The position numbers and the translations under genes are program-made. From Paenibacillus uliginis N3/975 (GTDB taxonomy: Bacteria > Bacillota > Bacilli > Paenibacillales > Paenibacillaceae): DNA of 64,000 nt. The notes beneath the pieces were generated by a model, which ran no database searches, was not told where the DNA came from, and worked only from the letters and a program-made list of their open reading frames with translations. The stretch spans positions 2,566,010 through 2,630,009 of the forward strand of contig NZ_LT840184.1 in the NCBI RefSeq assembly GCF_900177425.1, given 5' to 3'. Below, piece by piece: positions 31,322 through 39,412 of the stretch. Positions within the stretch are counted from its first letter, which is position 1. Each line of letters begins with the position of its first letter.

Positions 31322-33102
31322 CGATCGCTGGTTTTATTGGGCGCCTATTTCGATTTAAGCCTTCATTGTTTTTATTTAATGGCTTGTTGTGGTGTATATT
31401 TCACTCCTTGCCGTTGTTGACTGGGATTGGAATGCAGTGGTTCTTTGACCGTGCCACGTCCAATTCTACCGATTATTTGTGGCTGGCTGTACCGCTGATC
31501 TTCATTGCCGTTGTGAGGGTCGCAAGAGTTGGGACATTTTTTGCAGCATTCTACCAATGGGTAACGTATATCTATCACATTCAGGCTATTCTGCGTACGA
31601 ATATGCTGGCAGGCATTATGCGTTGGCCAGGACGGAATCTGCCAGCATCACCTGGCGAGGCGATGAGTCGCTTCCGTGATGACGTGGATGAGGTTGTCGA
31701 GTATGTGGAATCTTGGGTGGATTTCTGGGGGAAGCTTGTATTTACAGTGGTTTCAGTTGTCATTATGGCGAGCATTAATTGGAAGATTATGCTGGTCGCT
31801 GTTTTGCCGTTTGTGGTTGTGACGCTGCTTAATAATTTATCTGGTAACCGGGCCCGTCGATATGGACAAAAGAACCGTGAAGCTACCGGACGTATTACCA
31901 GCTTTATTGCGGAAACCTTTGGGGCGGTTCAAGCCCTGAAGCTGGGGCAGGCTGAGGATCATGTTCATGAGCGTTTTTCGAAGCTGAACGAAGACCGCCG
32001 ACAGGCAGCGCTAAAGGATAATCTGTTCAAACAGTGGATGAGATCACTCAATCAACATGTACTCAGCATCTGTACGGGTTTGATCCTTCTGATGTGTGCT
32101 GCTGAGATGCAGGCTGGGCATTTTACCGTTGGAAATTTTGCCTTGTTTACGACCTATCTGGCAAACATCGGCTTCAGTATTTCCTTGTTCGGCTACATGG
32201 TATTTCAGCATAAACGGTTGAAGGTATCCTTTGACCGGATGCGGACACTGTTCCGCCCGGGCGAGGAAGACCGAATCATTGAGGCACGGGAAACTTATCT
32301 TAACGAGGACCCTCCTAAACTGCCTAAGATTAACAGAGATCCGAAGGAAAAGCTGAGAGAACTTGAAGTAAGCAACTTGTCGTATCATTATCCGAATTCT
32401 GAGAACGGAATATCGGATATCAATTTCCGTCTGGAACGCGGCAAATTCCTAGTTATCACTGGACGTATCGGGGCCGGTAAATCTACACTTGTTCGGACAC
32501 TGCTTGGCCTGCTGCCCAAACAAGAGGGCAAAATTCGCTGGAATAGGGAGGAGGTTGATCCTGCTACCTTTCTAATGCCGCCTAGAGCTGCATACACGCC
32601 TCAGGTTCCTCGTTTGTTCAGCGATACTTTGCGAGAGAATATTGTGCAAGGGAAGAAAGAGCGTGCTGAAGAATCCTTGGAACGTGCTATTCGTCTAGCT
32701 GTCATGGAAAAGGACATTCAGAACTTGGAACAAGGGCTTGAAACATTCGTAGGTCCAAGGGGCGTCATGCTGTCAGGTGGACAGATCCAACGTGCTGCGA
32801 CTGCACGTATGCTGATGACGGGTGCGGATCTGTTCATCTTTGACGATCTATCCAGTGCGCTGGATGTGGAGACGGAGCAGCAGGTTTGGGATGGACTGTT
32901 CAAGGAGCGTGATGTTACTTGTATTGCGGTATCTCACCGGAGGGCAGCTCTTGCGAAGGCAGATCATATTATCGTTATGAAGGATGGCCGGATCGAAGCG
33001 GAAGGCAGCTTGTCTGAATTGCTTGCGACTTGTGATGAGATGCGGCTGCTGTGGCAAGGAGAGCAATCCTCTGTTGAGGAGTATGCAAATTGTACGAAGT
33101 AA
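31318..33102 (+). CDS. ABC multidrug exporter half, subunit 2 of a heterodimer
   Basis: 594 residues: membrane domain then ATPase with Walker A GRIGAGKST (about 382), a canonical signature LSGGQIQR (about 485) and Walker B LFIFDDLSS (about 507), where the catalytic glutamate is aspartate. Together with subunit 1 this gives one complete and one degenerate ATP site, the known asymmetry of heterodimeric exporters. It is translationally coupled to subunit 1. A terminator follows. Confidence 0.88.
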   Translation: MTIAGFIGRLFRFKPSLFLFNGLLWCIFHSLPLLTGIGMQWFFDRATSNSTDYLWLAVPLIFIAVVRVARVGTFFAAFYQWVTYIYHIQAILRTNMLAGIMRWPGRNLPASPGEAMSRFRDDVDEVVEYVESWVDFWGKLVFTVVSVVIMASINWKIMLVAVLPFVVVTLLNNLSGNRARRYGQKNREATGRITSFIAETFGAVQALKLGQAEDHVHERFSKLNEDRRQAALKDNLFKQWMRSLNQHVLSICTGLILLMCAAEMQAGHFTVGNFALFTTYLANIGFSISLFGYMVFQHKRLKVSFDRMRTLFRPGEEDRIIEARETYLNEDPPKLPKINRDPKEKLRELEVSNLSYHYPNSENGISDINFRLERGKFLVITGRIGAGKSTLVRTLLGLLPKQEGKIRWNREEVDPATFLMPPRAAYTPQVPRLFSDTLRENIVQGKKERAEESLERAIRLAVMEKDIQNLEQGLETFVGPRGVMLSGGQIQRAATARMLMTGADLFIFDDLSSALDVETEQQVWDGLFKERDVTCIAVSHRRAALAKADHIIVMKDGRIEAEGSLSELLATCDEMRLLWQGEQSSVEEYANCTK

Positions 33103-33137
33103 CATGAGGAATCTTACTATACTACACATGTAAAAAA

Positions 33138-33183
33138 ACAAGGTCGGCTAAGGGTTCACCCTAGGTCGGCCTGTTTGCTTTTG
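33138..33183 (+). terminator. Terminator of the ABC exporter operon
   Basis: Interrupted stem AACAAGGTCGGC / GGTCGGCCTGTT with an inner AGGGT/ACCCT stem, then a T-rich tract. Confidence 0.6.
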
Positions 33184-33320
33184 TTGTCGGAAGGCAAGGG
33201 CACGTTCACATGAGGAACCGCTTATCTAATGATTGGGGTTTACACCATATTGTAAAATATTGATACTTGAAAAAGTAGTATAATAAACAAAATAGATGCA
33301 AAAAAACAGGAGAATCCTGA

Positions 33321-33833
33321 ATGAAATATATTAAAGCGAACTGGGTGGAAGAAGGCGAAAGCTACTTTTTTGAGATCGATGATCACGGTATAGCTTATCG
33401 GCAGATGATCATGAAGGATTGTGGAACACTCCAAGTTTCCATTGCTCCTGATTTTATTTTAAGTGATCAGCAAGTAACGGTAATGGAAGGCGATCAGGAA
33501 ATGACTCCAAAGGAATTCGAGACCCTATGGCAACGGGCGATCGAACCTTATAGAGCGGAATGGATACGGACCAAGCCGCAATATTCACTGGGTGACCGAG
33601 TCAGAGGGACTCTTGCGATGTTTTATCCTCAGGGGGTCATCATCCGGCTGAACAATCAAGCTTATGCCGTTACGGATGATAGAGAGCTTAGAGAGCAGAC
33701 GCCGTGGCATTACTTATACCCAGGTTACTGTATCGAGGGCATCGTTGCAGGTTTCGATGAAACCAACTTCTGGCTCGTACTTGAAAGTTGCGTTCTAACC
33801 GGGGAAAAGGTTCAGGAATCGATATTAGGATAA
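33321..33833 (+). CDS. Hypothetical protein with an S1/OB-like C-terminal half
   Basis: 170 residues, no membrane segment. The second half (YSLGDRVRGTLAMFYPQGVIIRL, then GYCIEGIVAGFDETNFWLVLES) reads like an OB-fold of the S1 type: G-D-x-V-x-G followed by beta strands. The first half (MKYIKANW, YFFEIDDHG) is a separate small domain. No function assigned. The next hypothetical gene begins 28 bases after its stop. Confidence 0.6.
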   Translation: MKYIKANWVEEGESYFFEIDDHGIAYRQMIMKDCGTLQVSIAPDFILSDQQVTVMEGDQEMTPKEFETLWQRAIEPYRAEWIRTKPQYSLGDRVRGTLAMFYPQGVIIRLNNQAYAVTDDRELREQTPWHYLYPGYCIEGIVAGFDETNFWLVLESCVLTGEKVQESILG

Positions 33834-33861
33834 AGCAACTGTGCGAGTGAAAGGTGATGAG

Positions 33862-34272
33862 ATGATGGATAAAGCGGAAGCGCTTTTCCTGCTTAAATGT
33901 CACGCGTTCGTTCATGAAGATCTTGAGCATGAGAAGATGCAGCATGGATTTTTGGGTATGCTTAGGCCTTTTCGCGGAGAGTTGGATGAACGTAATTTCC
34001 ATGAACTGATGAATATTATCGAGGTGCTGGCGAAGGAGTTTGAGAAGCCGCAAGTGAATCGGGAGATTTTAGCATGCTTTTGGAGCATTTGTCAGCTTGC
34101 ACGCGCGTGGGCCCTTTACCCAGACGGCATGCTGCAAAGAAACGGACTGCTCTCCAAGGAACAAGTCGAACTCATGGAAGAGTGGCTGGATATGATTTCG
34201 TATGCTGTCATGATCCTGTTGGAGGGTGATGGTCAGCTGGATGAGGCGCTGTGGGGATATCGGAACTACTGA
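33862..34272 (+). CDS. Hypothetical alpha-helical protein
   Basis: About 136 residues, predicted all helical, no known motif. GTG 33841 would add seven residues, but AAAGGTGATG sits properly before ATG 33862/33865. It follows the previous hypothetical gene closely, so they may be co-transcribed. Confidence 0.6.
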   Translation: MMDKAEALFLLKCHAFVHEDLEHEKMQHGFLGMLRPFRGELDERNFHELMNIIEVLAKEFEKPQVNREILACFWSICQLARAWALYPDGMLQRNGLLSKEQVELMEEWLDMISYAVMILLEGDGQLDEALWGYRNY

Positions 34273-34339
34273 CTCTACGCAGGTTTTGAGACTTCTTGAG
34301 CTTGTACCTAATCAAATATTATGGTGAGGTTATGAACAA

Positions 34340-35098
34340 ATGCGATATATACAATTAACAAAACACAATTTGGACCAGGAACATATTTGTTGCGCTTTGG
34401 GTGCGAAGCAATATGAACAAGCCGTTCGTGAAAAGAAACATTGGCTAACGGAGCGTATGGAAGAGGGATTAACTTTTTACCGACTGGATGATCGGGCCAA
34501 GGTTTTTATCGAGTATCTTCCAGCGGAAAAAGCCTGGGTACCTATTGAAGCGCCAAATTATATGTATATCAATTGTTTATGGGTTTCAGGTCGGCATAAA
34601 GACAATGGACATGGGAGAGAGTTGCTTAATAAATGTAAAGAAGATGCGATGGCTCTTGGGATGGATGGAATTGTCCACATTGTAAGCAAAAAGAAACTTC
34701 CTTATCTGAGTGACAAGCGTTATTTCGAACATATGGGCTTTACAATTGTAGATCAAGCAGACCCTTATTTCGAACTGGCTGTCCTCAAGTGGAATGATCA
34801 GGCCAACATGCCTACCTTTGCAACTTCGGTCAACAACGCATTGCCTGTTAATGACGGGGTTACTATTTATTACACGGCTCAATGCCCTTTTGCAGTGGGA
34901 GTTTTGGAGGATCTAAAGAAAGTTGCAGCTGAACAAGGGGTGGACTTTACCAGTCATCGATTGAACACTAGGGAAGAAGCGAGGAAGGCTCCTAGCGTAT
35001 GGACAACCTTCTGCATGTTATACAATGGTAAGTTTATTACTCATGAAATTATGAGTCCAAACAAATTCGAAAAATTACTTCTGAGCATAAGTAAATAA
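34340..35098 (+). CDS. yoaP: YoaP-like protein: GNAT acetyltransferase plus YoaP domain
   Basis: 252 residues. Residues 70-150 hold GNAT elements (CLWVSGRHKDNGHGRELLNK with the acetyl-CoA loop; YFEHMGFTIVD). The C-terminal 90 residues (IYYTAQCPFAVGVLEDLKK with a CPF motif; THEIMSPNKFEKLL) match the YoaP domain found in B. subtilis YoaP. Substrate unknown. TGAGGT precedes the ATG. Confidence 0.85.
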   Translation: MRYIQLTKHNLDQEHICCALGAKQYEQAVREKKHWLTERMEEGLTFYRLDDRAKVFIEYLPAEKAWVPIEAPNYMYINCLWVSGRHKDNGHGRELLNKCKEDAMALGMDGIVHIVSKKKLPYLSDKRYFEHMGFTIVDQADPYFELAVLKWNDQANMPTFATSVNNALPVNDGVTIYYTAQCPFAVGVLEDLKKVAAEQGVDFTSHRLNTREEARKAPSVWTTFCMLYNGKFITHEIMSPNKFEKLLLSISK

Positions 35099-35109
35099 GC
35101 TTCTTAGAT

Positions 35110-35138
35110 AGCTGCGCGTGAGATCGCGTGGCTTTTTT
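35110..35138 (+). terminator. Terminator after yoaP
   Basis: AGCTGCGCG and CGCGTGGCT (with G-U pairs) around TGAGAT, then six Ts. Confidence 0.7.
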
Positions 35139-35307
35139 GCAAGTAAACGCAAGCTTTACTTAGACCTGAAATTTTTAGGTGAATTACCAAACAAGCTATT
35201 AGTTTTTCTATGATTTTTTAAGGCTGACCAGTTCATAAAATGAGATGAATTAAAGCAACTTATCCTGAGGCTGATGGGGATTTAGTAGAAAGCGTTCTGA
35301 CTTCTTA

Positions 35308-35337
35308 TTGAACTTTTCACTTCATCATGCTTATAAT
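35308..35337 (+). promoter_or_regulatory. Probable promoter of the ABC-F gene
   Basis: TTGAAC (35308-35313) and TATAAT (35332-35337), 18-base spacer; the start falls about 25 bases before the ATG. The rest of 35139-35307 shows nothing clear. Confidence 0.55.
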
Positions 35338-35367
35338 AGATCGATAATATTAGAAAAAGGTGTATAG

Positions 35368-36924
35368 ATGAGTATATTAAACGTTGAAGGATTAAGTCAT
35401 GGTTTTGGAGATCGCGCTATCTTTAAAGATGTTTCGTTCAGACTTTTAAAAGGCGAGCATATCGGATTAATTGGCGCAAACGGCGAAGGCAAATCTACTT
35501 TTATGAACATCATTACGAGCAAGCTGCAGCCAGATGAAGGCAAGGTTGAATGGTCCAAGCGGGTACGCGTCGGTTACCTTGATCAGCATGCTGTTTTGAC
35601 CAAAGGGATGACGATTCAAGATGTACTTCGGGGTGCGTTTCAATACTTGTTCGACCTCGAGCAAGAAATGAATGAAATGTACAACAAAATGGGGGAAGTG
35701 TCCCCGGAAGAGCTGGAAAAACTGCTGGAAGAAGTCGGAACTATTCAAGATACGCTCACCAGCCAGGATTTTTACATGATTGATGCCAAGGTGCAGGAGA
35801 CAGCCCGCGGTTTGGGTATAACTGACATAGGACTTGACCGTGACGTTAACGACCTTAGCGGCGGTCAGCGGACAAAAATATTGCTGGCAAAACTGCTGTT
35901 GGAAAAGCCGGATATTTTGCTTCTTGATGAGCCTACCAACTATCTTGATGAACAGCATATTGAATGGCTGAAGCGTTACCTTCAAGAGTATGAAAATGCA
36001 TTTATACTGATCTCGCACGATATTCCGTTCCTGAACAGTGTAATCAATCTGATTTACCATATGGAAAATCAAAAGCTGAGTCGGTATGTAGGTGACTACG
36101 ATCAGTTCCAGCAAGTTTACGAAATGAAGAAACAACAGCTTGAATCGGCTTATAACCGGCAGCAGCAAGAAATCTCGGAGTTGAAGGATTTTGTTGCCCG
36201 TAACAAAGCCAGCGTGGCTACCCGGAATATGGCGATGTCCAGACAAAAGAAACTCGACAAGATGGAAGTGATTGAACTTTCCAAGGAAAAGCCGAAGCCG
36301 CAGTTTAACTTCAAGGAAGGTAAAACAGCCGGCAAGGATATCTTTGAAACGAAAGATCTGGTCATCGGCTACGATAGCCCACTATCCAGACCTCTTGATC
36401 TGCGGATGGAGCGTGGACAGAAGGTTGCGCTTGTTGGTGCGAACGGGATCGGTAAAACGACACTGCTGCGCAGCATTTTAGGTGAAATTCCGGCACTATC
36501 CGGCTCTGTAGAGCTTGGTTATAACTTGGAGATCGGCTACTTCGAGCAGGAAATGAAAGAAGGCAACTACAACACATGCATAGAGGAAATATGGGAAAGC
36601 TTCCCTTCATTAAGCCAGTTTGAGGTACGTGCGGCGCTGGCCAAATGCGGACTAACAACCAAGCATATTGAGAGCAAAATTGCTGTATTGAGCGGCGGGG
36701 AAAAGGCCAAAGTCCGTTTGTGCAAACTCATTAACAGCGAAACAAATCTGCTCGTGCTCGACGAACCGACAAACCATTTGGATGTCGATGCGAAAGATGA
36801 ACTGAAGCGGGCCTTAAAAGCGTACAAAGGTAGCATTCTGATGATTTCCCACGAACCGGAGTTCTACAGCGATATTGCAACAGATATCTGGAATTGTGAA
36901 TCATGGACGACAAAAGTATTTTAA
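35368..36924 (+). CDS. ABC-F family ATPase (YkpA/YbiT type)
   Basis: 518 residues with two ATPase domains and no membrane part. Walker A GANGEGKST (about 36-44) and GANGIGKTT (about 354); signatures LSGGQRTK and LSGGEKAK; Walker B LLLDEPTNYLD and LVLDEPTNHLD. Between them is the charged linker typical of ABC-F proteins (QQQEISELKDFVARNKASVA). These act on the ribosome as translation factors or protect it from antibiotics. The YkpA/YbiT subgroup is suggested by the overall layout; resistance function is not established. Confidence 0.87.
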   Translation: MSILNVEGLSHGFGDRAIFKDVSFRLLKGEHIGLIGANGEGKSTFMNIITSKLQPDEGKVEWSKRVRVGYLDQHAVLTKGMTIQDVLRGAFQYLFDLEQEMNEMYNKMGEVSPEELEKLLEEVGTIQDTLTSQDFYMIDAKVQETARGLGITDIGLDRDVNDLSGGQRTKILLAKLLLEKPDILLLDEPTNYLDEQHIEWLKRYLQEYENAFILISHDIPFLNSVINLIYHMENQKLSRYVGDYDQFQQVYEMKKQQLESAYNRQQQEISELKDFVARNKASVATRNMAMSRQKKLDKMEVIELSKEKPKPQFNFKEGKTAGKDIFETKDLVIGYDSPLSRPLDLRMERGQKVALVGANGIGKTTLLRSILGEIPALSGSVELGYNLEIGYFEQEMKEGNYNTCIEEIWESFPSLSQFEVRAALAKCGLTTKHIESKIAVLSGGEKAKVRLCKLINSETNLLVLDEPTNHLDVDAKDELKRALKAYKGSILMISHEPEFYSDIATDIWNCESWTTKVF

Positions 36925-36937
36925 CAAAGATAAACCC

Positions 36938-36966
36938 AAAAAGCCGCAGCTATGCGGCTTTTTCTT
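36938..36966 (+). terminator. Terminator of the ABC-F gene
   Basis: AAAAAGCCGCA-GCTA-TGCGGCTTTTT, a nearly perfect stem with T run. Confidence 0.85.
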
Positions 36967-37136
36967 TGTGCGTTTAAACGGACTTAAGAGACTCTCATTT
37001 AGTCATTCAACTTATCCAGGTTCTATCACCGGATTCTGCTACCATAAAATATGATATAATCCATTGGAAAACAAGAAGGTATAAATTAGGACTTTATGCA
37101 TATTGTAGGAGACACATTAACGCAGGAGGCATCCTT

Positions 37137-37481
37137 ATGGGTATTTCAATCTCATCATTAGTTTTTATTCTGGCCATCGTTCGAATGTTATTAAAACTAT
37201 GGTTTGTTAAAGGGGAAAAGATCAAGATTTCAGAGACGAGCGGAAAAAGGTTCTACACTTGGGGAGGATGGATTCTTTGTTTAATTTCTCTCGTGATTCT
37301 CTTTAACCTCGACTTCTCAGATATGAATATTATGAGATGGTTTTGGCTGTGCTTTCTCATCATTGCATCTAGCTTTAATGCATTCGCAGAATGGAAGTAC
37401 ATCAGGGAATCGAAGGAGCATATTATTTCGCTTGTTTCACTAATGATCGGGACGGCCTACATTCTTTTGTTCATGTTTTGA
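37137..37481 (+). CDS. Small membrane protein, DUF4181-like
   Basis: 114 residues with four hydrophobic segments (residues about 1-22, 40-60, 66-84, 95-113) and an EKIKISETSGKRFY loop between the first two. The pattern resembles the DUF4181 family of Bacillales membrane proteins of unknown function. AGGAGG precedes the ATG. Confidence 0.6.
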   Translation: MGISISSLVFILAIVRMLLKLWFVKGEKIKISETSGKRFYTWGGWILCLISLVILFNLDFSDMNIMRWFWLCFLIIASSFNAFAEWKYIRESKEHIISLVSLMIGTAYILLFMF

Positions 37482-37586
37482 ATGTTTTGAAACTTATTTC
37501 TATGTTTTAAATAGTATTTTTTTATCCGAAGATTATTCAAAATATTGGTCTATAACCCACAGAAGTGGGTATTAATTGTTAGGTGG

Positions 37587-37643
37587 TTGACTTCCTGTAT
37601 ATACAAGTATATGATTTGTCTATAAACAACCTGTATATACAAG
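37587..37643 (+). promoter_or_regulatory. Trehalose operon promoter with two TreR operators
   Basis: TTGACT (37587-37592), 17-base spacer and TATGAT (37610-37615). The palindrome CTGTATATACAAG occurs between the two boxes (37595-37607) and again at 37631-37643, 36 bases later. It matches the TreR site TTGTATATACAA of B. subtilis. TreR released by trehalose-6-phosphate would free both sites. Confidence 0.85.
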
Positions 37644-37665
37644 ATGACAAGGAAGGTGGATTTTC

Positions 37666-39384
37666 ATGCTAACTAAGGGAAACCAGCCTCGAGATTGGTG
37701 GAGAGCATCTACGGTTTATCAGGTATACCCGAAAAGCTTTAACGATACAACCGGCCGTGGTACAGGCGATATTCGCGGGCTTACTGAGAAGCTTGATTAT
37801 ATAAAAGGATTGGGTATCGACATCGTATGGCTTCAGCCGGTGTATGTTTCTCCACAAAATGATAACGGTTACGATGTTGCGGATTATTACAACATTGATC
37901 CTGCCTACGGAACGATGGAAGATTTTGATGAGCTCGTTCAGGAACTAAAGAACAGAAGTATGCATCTTATGATCGATATTGTGGTCAATCATTCCTCTAC
38001 CGAACATCGTTGGTTTAAGGAGGCGAAGTCTTCTCGGGATAATCCATATCGGGATTATTACATCTGGAAAGATCCTGCAGAGGATGGGGGGCCGCCTAAC
38101 AATTGGCAGTCCAAATTCGGAGGCCCCGCTTGGCAGTTTGACGAAGGAACAGAGCAGTATTATTTGACTCTTTATGATAAGACACAAGCGGATCTGAACT
38201 GGGAAAATGAAAAGGTTAGACAAGAGGTTGTTGATTTGCTAACGTTTTGGGCTGAAAAGGGTGTAAGCGGGTTCCGGATGGATGTCATTAATCTTATTTC
38301 CAAAGATCCCTCATTCCCAAATGATGACGGCTCTGTACCACCAGGGGATGGGCGTAAATTTTACACCGATGGACCTCGTGTGCATGAGTATGTTAAAGAA
38401 CTGAATGAAAAAGTGTTCAGACCGTATAATTTAGTAACTGTTGGTGAAATGTCTTCAACTACACTAGAACATTGCATTCGCTACTCTAATCCGGAGGAAA
38501 ATGAGTTTTCCATGACATTCAACTTCCATCATCTAAAGGTGGATTACCCCAACGGACAAAAGTGGGAACTTAAGCCTTATGATTTCGAGGAACTGAAAAA
38601 AGTGCTTTCCGATTGGCAGATCGGCATGCAGCAGGGTGGTGGCTGGAATGCGCTGTTCTGGAACAATCATGATCAACCGCGCTCGCTTACCCGGTTTACG
38701 AACGAGGACCAATACCGGAACGAAAGCGCCAAACTGCTCGCAACCACGCTTCATGGATTGCAAGGTACGCCTTATGTCTATCAAGGAGAAGAAATCGGTA
38801 TGCCGGATCCCAAATGGAATGATATTTCCGAGTTCCGTGATATTGAATCAAGGAATATGTACGAAATTCTTCAGCTAAGGGGAAAAACACCTGAAGAAGC
38901 TGCTCATATTGTAAGTGTACGCTCCAGAGATAATTCGCGGCTGCCCATGCTATGGGATGATAGCGATCAGGCTGGATTTACTACCGGTACACCTTGGATC
39001 AAGATCGATGAACGTTATCCGTTAATCAATGCAAAGGCACAGGTAGAAGATTATAATTCGATTTATCACCACTATCGAAAGTTAATCGAGTTTCGTAAAA
39101 GTATCCCGGTATTTACAGATGGAAGATACGTTCGTCTTGATGTAGGACATCCCCAGGTTTATGCCTATGCCAGAATAAATTCTGAAGAAACACTTGTCGT
39201 TATTTCAAATTTCAGCAAGGAAGAGGTTCGGTTTGAACTTCCCAAGAAGTTCACTGAGAATCTCCCCGAAGATCGGTTAGCAGAGCTTCTCATAGGTAAT
39301 ACAGCGGAAGAACCAGAACTCACTCCAATCGTTAAGCTTTCACCTTACGGGTCATATATGTGGCTGATTAAAACCATACAATAA
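37666..39384 (+). CDS. treA: Trehalose-6-phosphate hydrolase
   Basis: 572-residue GH13 enzyme that splits imported trehalose-6-phosphate into glucose and glucose-6-phosphate. Catalytic residues are Asp206 (GFRMDVINL), Glu261 (TVGEMSS) and the transition-state aspartate in WNNHDQPRSLTRF. The N terminus WWRASTVYQVYPKSF is the standard beta-1 motif. It is first in the operon with the trehalose PTS (28 bases later) and TreR. AAGGAAGG precedes the ATG. Confidence 0.95.
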   Translation: MLTKGNQPRDWWRASTVYQVYPKSFNDTTGRGTGDIRGLTEKLDYIKGLGIDIVWLQPVYVSPQNDNGYDVADYYNIDPAYGTMEDFDELVQELKNRSMHLMIDIVVNHSSTEHRWFKEAKSSRDNPYRDYYIWKDPAEDGGPPNNWQSKFGGPAWQFDEGTEQYYLTLYDKTQADLNWENEKVRQEVVDLLTFWAEKGVSGFRMDVINLISKDPSFPNDDGSVPPGDGRKFYTDGPRVHEYVKELNEKVFRPYNLVTVGEMSSTTLEHCIRYSNPEENEFSMTFNFHHLKVDYPNGQKWELKPYDFEELKKVLSDWQIGMQQGGGWNALFWNNHDQPRSLTRFTNEDQYRNESAKLLATTLHGLQGTPYVYQGEEIGMPDPKWNDISEFRDIESRNMYEILQLRGKTPEEAAHIVSVRSRDNSRLPMLWDDSDQAGFTTGTPWIKIDERYPLINAKAQVEDYNSIYHHYRKLIEFRKSIPVFTDGRYVRLDVGHPQVYAYARINSEETLVVISNFSKEEVRFELPKKFTENLPEDRLAELLIGNTAEEPELTPIVKLSPYGSYMWLIKTIQ

Positions 39385-39412
39385 AATCTCATAAAGTCAG
39401 GAGCGGGAGGCT

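Noticed and set aside
35467..36246. 259-codon minus-strand frame inside the ABC-F gene
   Set aside because: Opposite-strand shadow of a clear two-ATPase protein.
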